Assembly (NCBI GenBank): GCA_002479765.1
Contig: DLOZ01000018.1
Span: forward strand, 10,324-55,881
Direction: 5' to 3'
Source of the DNA: Sphingomonadales bacterium UBA7471
GTDB lineage: Bacteria; Pseudomonadota; Alphaproteobacteria; Sphingomonadales; Sphingomonadaceae
DNA length: 45,558 nucleotides
Below, piece after piece: positions 32,901-40,879 of the stretch. Every line of letters starts with the position of its first letter. The first letter of the stretch is position 1. Below the pieces are notes generated by a model that saw only the letters and a list, made by a program, of their open reading frames with translations, was not told the DNA's origin and ran no database searches. The translations under genes were made by a program, and so were the position numbers.

Positions 32901-34559
32901 TGGTGATTCTTCCAACACGTCGAAACCGAAATTCTCGAGCGCCGGAACAACATCGCTGAGCGGAAGCGCGCCGCCGCCGCTGTAGATTTTGAGGCGAAGC
33001 TTATCGCCGTCCACGAACAATCGGGTGACTTTACTGTGGTCGCGCTCCATGGTCAGCAGGCCAACCATATCACGCGCGGCTTCTTCGGTCGAATACGTGC
33101 TGCGATAATTGGCGGGGAAACTGGCGCCGTAACGCACGAGCATGGCGGCCGCGCGCTTTTCGTCGGTCAGCGCCGCGAGAGCAGCTTCGACCGCAGGCTC
33201 CCATCCACGCACCATGAGCTCGACTTTGTCATCCAGCGCGGCCTCGTCGACCTTTTGATCGCGATCTGGCAGATCGAGCGTGTACCGCAGCAAGGCAACG
33301 CCGCCATCCTCCAGACCAATCGTCCAGCCGAGCAAGCTCCCGCCCGTGGCATCTATGAGCATATTCTGGATCTGCTTGCGGATGCCTGTCGAAACGTCAT
33401 CGCGCGGCAACCAGACGAAAATGTAGAGATGGCGGCCAAGCGGCGAGCGCAGCGCAATCAGCTTCGGCCGTGGGCGATCCGTCAGCGACATCGCGGTCAA
33501 TGTGACCCGCTCCAGATCATCCAATTTTAGCGCAACCAAAAGATCGTGCGGCAGCGCCGTCAGTGCATGCGCCATCGCCTTGCCCGCATGCCCCGAAGGG
33601 TCAAAGCCGAACCGGTCCATAAGCGCCGCCAGATGCGTTCTCAGCACGGGTATTGCCTCTGGGGTAGTTGCGAGTGCTGCGCTCGTCCAAAGCCCTGCGG
33701 TGACCGCTACGCCCGTAATGCGGTCGCCGGTTGTAACTGGAATGACGATCAGATCCAGTTGGACGTTACGGTGCACCGTTGAGACCCGGTTGGATTTGAG
33801 CACCAGCGGTGCGACGCCGCCGTCTTCAAACCATTTGATCGCAAGGCCAACGCTGTCTTCTGCAAGAACCGGTGCATCGGTCACGCGCGATAAACCAAGG
33901 CGGTCGGACCGCGTGCCATCGCGGCTGATCTGTTCGTGCGCCAGAACCGTCATGTTATCTTTGGAGAACCAACGAAGGAGCGCAGCGCCCTCGCTTTCAG
34001 GCAGACTGTCCGCATCGGCCGACAACGCCGCGAGCATATCGCGCCAGTCGGTAACCGCACCACGCACATCAGCCAGAACGGCGATTAGGCGCGCTTCAAG
34101 CTGCCGGCGTTCCCGCGCATCGACCCGCTCTGTCTCAAGATAGATGAACGATTCGCGGGCCTGACCATCCACGCGCTTCCGGCTGATGTCGGTGAGCGTT
34201 AGGGCATCATCGCGGACGACACTCAACACGGGGTGAATGATGCGTTTGACGGATATGCCATTTGCGGCAACGGCGGCGGACACCGAGTCCACCAAAAACG
34301 GCATGTCGTCGTTATTGAGCGCAATCCGCATCATCAAACGGCCCTGCGCATCGGTGAAACTATCGAGCGCGATGGCGGCAGTGCCAGCTTTGCGATGAAG
34401 GCCGGTCTGAATGGTAAAGCGAGCGGCCTCTTCCGTTGCATTGGCGTCAAAGCCTTCATTTTCGCCGGGCAGTGCTGTTTCGGTAAATGCCAAAATCATT
34501 GCCTTCAGCAGGCTTTTGTCGAGTTTTCCGGTAGTTTTAGCAATTTTGGCGGCCGCCAT
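29910..34559 (-). CDS. gdhB: NAD-specific glutamate dehydrogenase, large (GDH-180 type)
   Basis: Catabolic oxidative deamination of glutamate to 2-oxoglutarate with NAD. The 1549-residue size is characteristic of the large bacterial GDH class. About the first 690 residues are regulatory (ACT-like repeats); the catalytic core follows with GPVARGGLRWSDRRDDFRTE, VPTGAKGGFYPKR, GVGDMSGDVFGNGMLLS, GGIGTYIKDRSE and IGEGANLGVTQ, then a helical C-terminal domain. The ATG at 34559 (MAAAKIAKTTG) is chosen because AGGAG lies 8 nt upstream; earlier in-frame ATGs (34586, 34601, 34763) lack ribosome sites. It shares an upstream region with the dctA-like gene, which suggests joint control of amino-acid or dicarboxylate use. 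The symbol is a common one for this class, not proven here. Confidence 0.95.
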   Translation of the reverse strand: MAAAKIAKTTGKLDKSLLKAMILAFTETALPGENEGFDANATEEAARFTIQTGLHRKAGTAAIALDSFTDAQGRLMMRIALNNDDMPFLVDSVSAAVAANGISVKRIIHPVLSVVRDDALTLTDISRKRVDGQARESFIYLETERVDARERRQLEARLIAVLADVRGAVTDWRDMLAALSADADSLPESEGAALLRWFSKDNMTVLAHEQISRDGTRSDRLGLSRVTDAPVLAEDSVGLAIKWFEDGGVAPLVLKSNRVSTVHRNVQLDLIVIPVTTGDRITGVAVTAGLWTSAALATTPEAIPVLRTHLAALMDRFGFDPSGHAGKAMAHALTALPHDLLVALKLDDLERVTLTAMSLTDRPRPKLIALRSPLGRHLYIFVWLPRDDVSTGIRKQIQNMLIDATGGSLLGWTIGLEDGGVALLRYTLDLPDRDQKVDEAALDDKVELMVRGWEPAVEAALAALTDEKRAAAMLVRYGASFPANYRSTYSTEEAARDMVGLLTMERDHSKVTRLFVDGDKLRLKIYSGGGALPLSDVVPALENFGFDVLEESPTALGDGNYIHDFRLSLRGGDVATVMKSPHVIEGALSQVLDGSFENDVFNQLVTVGGLDPQSVIWLRAWYRYLRQTGVTYGMPTVVSALAKNANVTRSIIALFDARHNPAHSGDREKEITKYVKSINTDLAAVSAIDEDRILRRFLGIVLATVRTNAFSAAAAEALAFKLDCAKVPGLPAPLPWREVFVYSPRVEGIHLRAGPVARGGLRWSDRRDDFRTEVLGLMKAQRVKNAVIVPTGAKGGFYPKRLPDMRVDRDAWFAEGTEAYKIFIRTLLSITDNIVNDRIVHPDNVVIHDGDDPYFVVAADKGTATFSDTANAIALERNFWLGDAFASGGSVGYDHKAMGITAKGGWLSVQRHFAEMGIDVQKEPVTVAGVGDMSGDVFGNGMLLSKTLKVVAAFDHRHIFFDPDPDPAVSWKERQRLFNLPRSSWLDYDRKLISKGGGVFARTEKLIKISPEIRALLSIDAKEIEPSALMTAILKAPVQLMWFGGIGTYIKDRSESHLDVGDPGNDAIRVNGADVRAMVIGEGANLGVTQAGRIGYALRGGRINTDFIDNSAGVDCSDNEVNIKIALNAQMRAGKLKEPARNVLLADMTDAVAHLVLEDNRLQTLALSIAETGGAGDLPAYVRLIEIFEGSGRLDRSVEGLAPNEELFRRVSEGRGLTRPELAVLLSTAKLAAQDGVEDAPLAQDASMDSELLAAFPEAMVKAHKSAILSHRLRKEIIATKLANRMINRLGMLHPFELAEEEGCGLGDVAAAFAIAERIYDLPSLWQAIDTTPMPEATRLMLFNQAAVEIRAQMADIIRNAHEGRDVGAATAVYAPVVQKLSAALDGLLPNDVRLQTERFGARLTENGAPRKIADRLVEMAQLDGAIGLAALSSTQKGDVTALTRAFTALGDALGLSWAQGAAMQIDPHDPWERLLVAGLARDFQTMRLDFLRRRAAKKPLEDAQDWLQANTVRVRAFKAMVDRARMAGIPTPAMLAQVAGQARVLLGR

Positions 34560-34619
34560 GAAATCATCTCCTGAGCCCGCAAGCATTTGGTTAAGTGCCA
34601 TGTCCAACGACAAAATAGG

Positions 34620-34636
34620 TTGTAATTTTATTACAA
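34620..34636. promoter_or_regulatory. Palindromic operator candidate between gdh and dctA-like genes
   Basis: TTGTAAT-TTT-ATTACAA, perfect 7-bp arms, A/T-rich, 61 nt upstream of the GDH start. A further TTGTAA half-site is at 34675-34680, 55 bp away, about five helical turns. Shape and symmetry resemble GntR-type operators, but the regulator is not identified. Confidence 0.5.
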
Positions 34637-34663
34637 AGCTTATGACGCCCTTCGAGCGCTTAA

Positions 34664-34685
34664 ACAAGTCACGTTTGTAACTTGT
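34664..34685. promoter_or_regulatory. Second inverted repeat in gdh/dctA intergenic region
   Basis: ACAAGT-N10-ACTTGT, perfect 6-bp arms, enclosing the TTGTAA half-site and 60 nt upstream of the dctA-like GTG. Probably part of the shared control region. Confidence 0.35.
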
Positions 34686-34744
34686 TGCGACAGACATTAC
34701 TCCTGTGTAGCGTCGGCAAAAGTTAAAAATATGGGAGGTTTTGC

Positions 34745-36088
34745 GTGGACAAGCGACTAACATTGTGGATTTTGGTGGGGATGATCCTCGGCGTAGCCGT
34801 GGGTTACACGGTCCATGTCAGTTTCGCGCAGGACAGCACGCAGTTCGAATATCTCTCCAAGACGTTCAAACTGCTTTCAGATATTTTCCTCAATCTCATC
34901 AAGCTTTTGGTTGCGCCGCTGATCCTGTCGACCATCGTCGTCGGCATTGCCCATATGGGTGATAGCAGTGCGCTGGGCAGAATCGGTTTCCGGGCAATCA
35001 CATGGTTTATCATCGCCAGCTTCATCTCGATTGGCCTTGGACTGTTGATGGTCAACCTGCTCCAGCCAGGCATTGGCGCGCCGGTCGATAGCATCACCAA
35101 TGCCGCAGCCACGATTGGGGAGGTCAAAAAGCTCGACTTCTGGGAATTCATCCTCTCGATTTTCCCAAAAAATGCGTTCGAAGCGATGGCAACGAACAAT
35201 ATTTTGCAGATTTTGGTGTTCGCATTGTTCGCTGGCATCGCATTGTCCGCTCTCGGCGAAAAAGGTGCGCCGCTCGTTCGGGGTGCCGAAGCCCTTTCCG
35301 AAATGATGCTGCAAATCACACATTATGTAATGCGTTATGCGCCGGTTGCGGTGTTTGGCGCACTAGCTGCCGTGGTGTCCAAAAGCGGCCTGGCGATTTT
35401 GCTGACCTATCTTGAGCTCGTGGGTGAATTTTATCTGTCGCTCGCATTGTTGTGGACGATCCTGTTGTCACTTGGCGCGATTTTCTTGGGCCGACGCATT
35501 TGGACGCTTATTCGATACATCCGCGAACCGATGCTCATCGCTTTTTCGACCGCGTCTAGCGAAGCGGCATTGCCGAAATTGTTTGAACAGCTTGATCGTT
35601 TCGGCGTCCCTCGCCGGATCTCGGGCTTCATGCTGCCATTGGGCTACAGCTTCAACCTTGATGGTTCGATGATGTACATGAGCTTCGCCACCATCTTCAT
35701 CGCGCAAGCTTATGGCATTGATTTGCCCATCGGAACGCAGATCCTGATCCTGCTGACGCTCATGATCTCGTCAAAGGGCGTAGCCGCCGTGCCCCGCGCA
35801 TCGTTGGTGGTCATTACCGGCACGCTGGCGATGTTTGACTTGCCTGTTGAGGGTGTCGCGCTGATCCTCGCTATTGACCAGTTCCTCGATATGGGGCGGA
35901 CCGCAACCAACGTCGTCGGTAACGCCGTGGCAACGTCCGTCATCACCAAATGGGAAGGCATGCTTGAGGTCGAAGAGCCCGAGTTTGTCGAGCCATTGCA
36001 TGCGCCTGCGCACACGGCAGCGCATGGCAAAGCGGGGCTGGACCTTGCCAGCGACATGGTGACTGACGCGCGAAAAACGAAGCTTTAA
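34745..36088 (+). CDS. Dicarboxylate/amino-acid:cation symporter (DctA/GltP, SDF family)
   Basis: Inner-membrane secondary carrier coupling uptake of C4-dicarboxylates or acidic amino acids to H+ or Na+. The 447 residues show the SDF plan: six N-terminal helices, hairpin 1 with STASSEAALPKLFEQL, the helix-7 motif SFNLDGSMMYMSFATIFIAQ, hairpin 2 with SSKGVAAVPRASLVV, and helix 8 DMGRTATNVVGNAVATSV. The start is GTG at 34745 with GGGAGG 6 nt upstream. Divergence from glutamate dehydrogenase makes glutamate or aspartate plausible substrates, but this is inference. Its stop overlaps that of the opposing methyltransferase (TTAA). Confidence 0.93.
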   Translation: MDKRLTLWILVGMILGVAVGYTVHVSFAQDSTQFEYLSKTFKLLSDIFLNLIKLLVAPLILSTIVVGIAHMGDSSALGRIGFRAITWFIIASFISIGLGLLMVNLLQPGIGAPVDSITNAAATIGEVKKLDFWEFILSIFPKNAFEAMATNNILQILVFALFAGIALSALGEKGAPLVRGAEALSEMMLQITHYVMRYAPVAVFGALAAVVSKSGLAILLTYLELVGEFYLSLALLWTILLSLGAIFLGRRIWTLIRYIREPMLIAFSTASSEAALPKLFEQLDRFGVPRRISGFMLPLGYSFNLDGSMMYMSFATIFIAQAYGIDLPIGTQILILLTLMISSKGVAAVPRASLVVITGTLAMFDLPVEGVALILAIDQFLDMGRTATNVVGNAVATSVITKWEGMLEVEEPEFVEPLHAPAHTAAHGKAGLDLASDMVTDARKTKL

Positions 36089-36822
36089 GCGGGGTGCTTG
36101 TGCCCCAGCAAGGTGCCTTTGGCGCCTTTGCTGTCGAGCGTGAAGTCCATATTATGATGCTCTTTGCGCCACCGGCGGGCGACCACACGCTCGCCGGGAC
36201 GCGCAGCATCATCGAGCAGCACGCGGCCACCGGGACGCAAATTCGAAAATAGGCTTGCCGCCGCACCGCGCACATGCGGATGAATGGCCCATGGCGGCCC
36301 GTCGACGATCAGCAGGTCGATTTCAGCTGGCGCATCGCTGAGTTGATACCAATGGCCCGGCCAGCCAGCCGGTGGCGGCCCTAATGGCGCATGGCGGATG
36401 TCGACATCCATATTGTTGTCACGGATCCAATCCTGCGTCGTCGACGCAAAATCCCCGTGCTGGTCAAAGCTGACGATTTTTCCGCCGCCAAATAGCTGTA
36501 GTGCCCGCGCCGCGACAAAAGTCGACGCCCCGCAACCCAGCTCAACCACCTGTTGCGGGCGCATTTCTTCGATTGCAGAAACGATGTGCCACAAAAAATG
36601 CGTATCTGCTTTCCAGCTACCCAAATTGGGCAACGCGTCCTGCGGCAAATCGAGATACGCGAGCAGTTTCGCCTTATCCTTTTTACGGCCACCATCGAGG
36701 CTGCGCAGCAACCATGGCCATTGGATGGCCCCATAAGCCATTACCATGACCCTGTCGCTCAACGACAATGTGAGATCAATATCGTCGAGGGCCAAGAAAG
36801 CCGTGGTTTCACGCGTGGTCAT
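36085..36822 (-). CDS. Predicted class I SAM-dependent methyltransferase
   Basis: Cytoplasmic protein of 245 residues. A Rossmann-type SAM site is seen in QVVELGCGASTFVAARAL (near residues 90-107), with acidic residue following in KIVSFDQHGDF, motif IDLLIVDGPPW and a post-core strand GGRVLLDDAARPGE, as in O-methyltransferase-like proteins acting on small molecules or sugars. The N-terminal 80 residues are helical. The substrate is unknown. The ATG at 36822 has GGAGG 5 nt upstream; a frame beginning at 36978 is not supported. Divergent from the MFS gene. Confidence 0.82.
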   Translation of the reverse strand: MTTRETTAFLALDDIDLTLSLSDRVMVMAYGAIQWPWLLRSLDGGRKKDKAKLLAYLDLPQDALPNLGSWKADTHFLWHIVSAIEEMRPQQVVELGCGASTFVAARALQLFGGGKIVSFDQHGDFASTTQDWIRDNNMDVDIRHAPLGPPPAGWPGHWYQLSDAPAEIDLLIVDGPPWAIHPHVRGAAASLFSNLRPGGRVLLDDAARPGERVVARRWRKEHHNMDFTLDSKGAKGTLLGHKHPA

Positions 36823-36907
36823 ATTGTCCTCCAATGACGTGGTGCAGCCAACAGTCAACCACGGATTTTTCAGACCACCCGATTTCCCGCACCCTTTGCG
36901 ATGTCGG

Positions 36908-36921
36908 GACAATCGATTGTC
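36908..36921. promoter_or_regulatory. Perfect palindrome between methyltransferase and MFS genes
   Basis: GACAATCGATTGTC, a 14-bp perfect palindrome in the middle of the 174-nt divergent intergenic region. Likely operator for one or both genes; a -10-like TACAAT for the MFS gene is at 36946-36951. Confidence 0.45.
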
Positions 36922-36996
36922 GAAATCATTATTCCGCGGATGCTTTACAATCCCGAAAATAGTTGAATAACTGCGCATCGGAGAAGGAGAAACGGA

Positions 36997-38301
36997 ATGA
37001 ATGATCGAACAGCTGTGCGCAGCGCTGGGTTGGCGATCACCAACCCCAAGATAATGCTGTTCGCGCTTCTGATCGTGTACATTCTGAACTTTCTAGATCG
37101 GCAGATTGTCAATATTCTAGCCGAACCTATCAAAGGCGAGCTTGGGCTGAGTGATACACAACTCGGTTTGCTGGCTGGCCCTGCTTTCGCGGTTTTCTAT
37201 GCCGTGCTAGGCATACCAATCGCCCGCTATGCGGATAATGCAAAGACCAACCGGGTTTGGCTCATATCTATTTGCCTCGCAATTTGGTCCGCTATGACCG
37301 CGATATGCGGGGTTGCCCAAAACTTCGTTCAACTCGCGCTTGCACGGATTGGCGTTGGGGTCGGCGAAGCGGGATGCACGCCTGCTGCCCACTCGCTGAT
37401 CGCAGATAGCGTGCCACCCGAAAAACGGTCGTCGGCCATCGCCTTTTTCGGCCTTGGTATCCCAATTGGTGGACTGCTTGGCCTCATCATTGGCGGGGTC
37501 GTCAACGACCAATATGGCTGGCGCATGGCGCTCATGCTGGTTGGTGTGCCAGGGATATTGCTGGCGTTTCTGCTGCCATTGCTCATCCGCGATCCACGGC
37601 GCTGCGCAGATAGCGCGCATTTCAACACCACAGACGCGCCCGTGAAGGCAAAGCTGTCGATTAAAGATGCCGTGCGTGAAGTCTTTACGTCCAAGGCCTA
37701 TCTATATGTCTTTATCGCTGCATCGTTCACCGCCTTCCTCAGCTACGGTAAGGGTCTGTGGACGATCAGCTTCTTCATCCGGTCCCACGGCCTATCAACG
37801 ACCGAGGCGGGGCTCGCTATGGCGGTCGCACTTGGCATTTCCGGCATCATCGGCACATGGCTTGGCGGGAAAATGGCCGATGTTTTTGGCAAGCGTGACA
37901 AGCGGCATATCCTTACACTCCCCGCCATCGGCATGGCGATTGCCGCACCGATTTTATTTGCCGGTTATTGGGCCGAAGATTGGCGGATTGCCGTCGCCCT
38001 GCTCATTCTGCCGACCATATTGAACTCGGCTTATTACGGCCCTGCTTATGGATGCGTCCAAGGCCTTGTCCGGCCAGAGGCGCGCGCCATTGCGGCATCG
38101 CTTGTCGTGTTTGGACAAAATCTCATCGGGCTTGGCATGGGCCCATTGTTGTTCGGTATGCTATCCGATTGGCTGCAACCCATGGCCGGCGATGAAAGCG
38201 TCCGCTGGGTGCTGTATGGTGCAGCCTGGCTTGGGCTGATCCCCGCCTTCTTCTTCTGGCGCGCTAGCCTGCGGCTGAACGCAGAGCTGAAAAGCGGTTA
38301 A
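36997..38301 (+). CDS. MFS transporter, spinster-like family
   Basis: Inner-membrane major facilitator of 434 residues with twelve predicted helices. The first helix segment YILNFLDRQIVNILAEPIK, the loop ARYADNAKTNR (MFS motif A region) and GEAGCTPAAHSLIADSVPPEKR are typical of the spinster-like group, common in sphingomonads. Relatives are annotated for sphingolipid, sugar or aromatic-acid movement, so the substrate cannot be set. AAGGAG lies about 9 nt before the ATG. The stop overlaps the purA stop (TTAA). Confidence 0.9.
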   Translation: MNDRTAVRSAGLAITNPKIMLFALLIVYILNFLDRQIVNILAEPIKGELGLSDTQLGLLAGPAFAVFYAVLGIPIARYADNAKTNRVWLISICLAIWSAMTAICGVAQNFVQLALARIGVGVGEAGCTPAAHSLIADSVPPEKRSSAIAFFGLGIPIGGLLGLIIGGVVNDQYGWRMALMLVGVPGILLAFLLPLLIRDPRRCADSAHFNTTDAPVKAKLSIKDAVREVFTSKAYLYVFIAASFTAFLSYGKGLWTISFFIRSHGLSTTEAGLAMAVALGISGIIGTWLGGKMADVFGKRDKRHILTLPAIGMAIAAPILFAGYWAEDWRIAVALLILPTILNSAYYGPAYGCVQGLVRPEARAIAASLVVFGQNLIGLGMGPLLFGMLSDWLQPMAGDESVRWVLYGAAWLGLIPAFFFWRASLRLNAELKSG

Positions 38302-39587
38302 TCCGCAAACGGATCGCGCACCAAAATCGTGTCTTCGCGCTGCGGAGATGTCGATACCAAAGCAACGGGCGTTTCGATCAGTTCCTGAACGCGGGTGATA
38401 TATTTAATCGCCTGTGCAGGAAGGTCGGCCCAGCTGCGCGCGCCGGCGGTCGTTTCCTGCCAACCGGGCATTTCATCGTAAATCGGCTCGACTGCGGCCT
38501 GCTCTGCGGCGTGCGCGGGCAGATAATCATATACCTTGCCATTCAGGCGGTAGCCCGTGCAGATTTTGATCGTGTCGAAACCGTCCAAGACATCCAATTT
38601 CGTCAGCGCAATTCCCGTGACTCCGGACACCGCACAGCTTTGACGCACGATTACCGCATCGAACCAACCGCAACGGCGTTTTCTGCCGGTCACGGTTCCA
38701 AATTCATGCCCACGTTCGCCCAGCCGCTGGCCCGTTTCATCTTCCAACTCGGTGGGGAAAGGCCCCGAACCAACGCGCGTGGTATATGCCTTCACAATAC
38801 CCAGGACGAAACCGGCGGCACTTGGTCCAAGACCGGAACCAGCCGCGGCAGTGCCCGAAACCGTGTTTGAGGATGTCACAAATGGATAGGTGCCATGGTC
38901 GACATCCAGCAAAACGCCCTGCGCGCCTTCGAAAAGGATCCGCGCACCTGCCTTGCGCACTTGGTTCAACCGTTTCCACACTGGCTGCGCATATTCGAGA
39001 ACGAACGGCGCAATTTCCTTAAGGTCAGCAATCAAACGGGCGCGGTCTACGGGCGGTTCGCCAAAACCGGCACGCAGCGCATCATGGTGCGCGCACAAAC
39101 GGTCCAATTGCGCATCAAGCGCATCCAAATGCGCAAGGTCGCAAACGCGAATGGCGCGGCGGCCAACCTTGTCTTCATAAGCAGGGCCAATACCGCGGCC
39201 CGTCGTGCCGATCTTGCCCGAACCGGCGGCGGCTTCACGCAAGCCATCCAAATCACGATGGATGGGCAAAATCAGCGCGCAATTGTCGGCAAGCGCGAAG
39301 TTTTCTGTTGTAATCGAAACGCCCTGCCCACGCAGCTTCGTCATTTCGTCGCGCAACGCCCATGGGTCCAGAACAACGCCATTGCCGATAATCGACAGCG
39401 TGCCCGTCACAATACCCGACGGCAGCAGCGACAATTTATATATATTTTCGCCAACTACCAAAGTGTGGCCCGCATTATGCCCGCCCTGAAACCGGACCAC
39501 TGCATCGGCGCGTTCCGCCAACCAGTCGACAATCTTACCTTTACCCTCGTCGCCCCACTGAGCGCCAATTACGGTTACATTTGCCAT
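38298..39587 (-). CDS. purA: Adenylosuccinate synthetase
   Basis: Joins IMP and aspartate with GTP hydrolysis, the first committed step to AMP. The 429 residues begin with the invariant GAQWGDEGKGKIVDWL (P-loop and catalytic Asp) and FQGGHNAGHTL with the catalytic His, then GTTGRGIGPAYEDK, FEGAQGVLLDVDHGTYP, GSGPFPTE, RRCGWFD and CTGY. It is downstream of hisZ with 138 nt between them, in which two hairpins form in the leader. Its stop codon overlaps that of the MFS gene. Confidence 0.98.
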   Translation of the reverse strand: MANVTVIGAQWGDEGKGKIVDWLAERADAVVRFQGGHNAGHTLVVGENIYKLSLLPSGIVTGTLSIIGNGVVLDPWALRDEMTKLRGQGVSITTENFALADNCALILPIHRDLDGLREAAAGSGKIGTTGRGIGPAYEDKVGRRAIRVCDLAHLDALDAQLDRLCAHHDALRAGFGEPPVDRARLIADLKEIAPFVLEYAQPVWKRLNQVRKAGARILFEGAQGVLLDVDHGTYPFVTSSNTVSGTAAAGSGLGPSAAGFVLGIVKAYTTRVGSGPFPTELEDETGQRLGERGHEFGTVTGRKRRCGWFDAVIVRQSCAVSGVTGIALTKLDVLDGFDTIKICTGYRLNGKVYDYLPAHAAEQAAVEPIYDEMPGWQETTAGARSWADLPAQAIKYITRVQELIETPVALVSTSPQREDTILVRDPFAD

Positions 39588-39606
39588 CAGATATTCCCTG
39601 TCAAAG

Positions 39607-39620
39607 CCAGATAGCTCTGG
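39607..39620 (-). repeat. Leader hairpin 2 of purA
   Basis: CCAGA-TAGC-TCTGG, perfect 5-bp arms, 20 nt upstream of the purA start. Close enough to the ribosome site to influence initiation, but short. Confidence 0.3.
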
Positions 39621-39632
39621 GGCCTTTTTCTG

Positions 39633-39652
39633 CGCAGGAGCTTTTTCCTGCG
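39633..39652 (-). repeat. Leader hairpin 1 of purA
   Basis: CGCAGGA and TCCTGCG, perfect 7-bp arms around 6 nt, in the hisZ-purA intergenic region. No T-run follows in the transcription direction, so it is not a standard terminator. Confidence 0.4.
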
Positions 39653-39725
39653 AAGGGATTCGCCATGTGCTCCGTTATGATTATGATGGCGCTGCGTCCA
39701 CCCTAAAGCAACGTGATGGACGATT

Positions 39726-40838
39726 TCAGACGATAACCGCCTGCCCGTTGATCCATATATGGGTGCAGCGCAGCACGGCGGCGCTGTCATTCTCGTCCAA
39801 CGCGGCAACAGTAACCCAGCCTTCACTGCGCAATTTCGCGCCGGTGGCTGCATCAGTACCGAGCGGCAGGAAAAGGCGCTGCACATTGCTTTCTTCGGCC
39901 AAGTCAATCAACGGATCTGGATACAACGAAAATCCAGTTGCGGCTTCAGACGGGCCATCCGCGCGGTCGATATAATAAGTGCCACCACGACCGAGCGCGG
40001 CGCTATAGCCTTTGGCGAAGATCGTGAAGCCAAACCAGCTTTGATACTCAAAACCATGCCGTTCGGTTGGATCAAGCGTCACATTGGCGCGCCCCGCGAC
40101 CGTCGCGGCGATGCTTTCAAGTGCTTGAATTCGCGAGGCAAGTGCACCGCCAGCATCAATCGCACGCAATTTTTCAACCGCCGCATCAAATGGCCCCGTA
40201 GCCGCGAGCAATGGCAGATAGGCATCAGCGCCCAACATGCTCAAGCCGCCAGCATCTTTCATATCGAGTTCGGAACGGACAGCATCGATTTTATCGGGGG
40301 CCAAAGGCAGCGCCTTTTCGGCAAGCCGTTCGACCAAGTCAGGAAGCGTAAAATCGATTGTAATGTCTTTAACACCCGCTGCCTCCAGCGCATCGATGGC
40401 GACGCAGACAATTTCGCACGCCGCAGCAACGCTGTCATTGCCGATCAATTCCGCGCCCAGCTGCGTCAATTCACGCTCGGGGCGCAGTTGCTTTGCCTTC
40501 AGGCGCAGCACCTGACCATGATAGCACAAGCGCAACGGCCGGGGTGATTCCTGCATCCGCGTTGTCGCAATACGCCCAACCTGAACGGTTATATCGCCAC
40601 GTAATGCCAGCGTGTGTCCGGAAACAGGGTCGGTAAAACGCAAATGCTGATTACGCGCAGCGCCGCCACTGCGTTCGGCAAGTGCGCTTTCAAATTCGGC
40701 GATGGCTGGCGCTACTCTGGCATAGCCATAGCGTGTCAACACATCGATCATGGCACGCGACACCCGCGCCGCAACCTCCGCTTGGGGAGGAAGTCGGTCG
40801 CGGAAGCCTTCAGGCAGCAAGTCGGGTGGAATCTTCAT
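39726..40838 (-). CDS. hisZ: ATP phosphoribosyltransferase regulatory subunit
   Basis: Catalytically inactive class II histidyl-tRNA-synthetase paralogue that activates short-form HisG in histidine biosynthesis. The 370 residues show motif-2-like LRFTDPVSGHTLALRGDITVQVGRIA, RLCYHGQVLR and QLGAELIG, and a shortened C-terminal part without the anticodon domain; GRGGTYY is present near residue 285. HisG is not in the window, so its partner is encoded elsewhere. It lies between serA (41 nt upstream) and purA on the same strand. Confidence 0.94.
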   Translation of the reverse strand: MKIPPDLLPEGFRDRLPPQAEVAARVSRAMIDVLTRYGYARVAPAIAEFESALAERSGGAARNQHLRFTDPVSGHTLALRGDITVQVGRIATTRMQESPRPLRLCYHGQVLRLKAKQLRPERELTQLGAELIGNDSVAAACEIVCVAIDALEAAGVKDITIDFTLPDLVERLAEKALPLAPDKIDAVRSELDMKDAGGLSMLGADAYLPLLAATGPFDAAVEKLRAIDAGGALASRIQALESIAATVAGRANVTLDPTERHGFEYQSWFGFTIFAKGYSAALGRGGTYYIDRADGPSEAATGFSLYPDPLIDLAEESNVQRLFLPLGTDAATGAKLRSEGWVTVAALDENDSAAVLRCTHIWINGQAVIV

Positions 40839-40879
40839 GCGCGTTCTTTACGCGAAAAGTTCTCTCGGGGAAGCCCCGC

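Noticed and set aside
39588..39725. Purine riboswitch before purA
   Set aside because: No three-way junction with the conserved loop sequences can be seen; only two simple hairpins are present.
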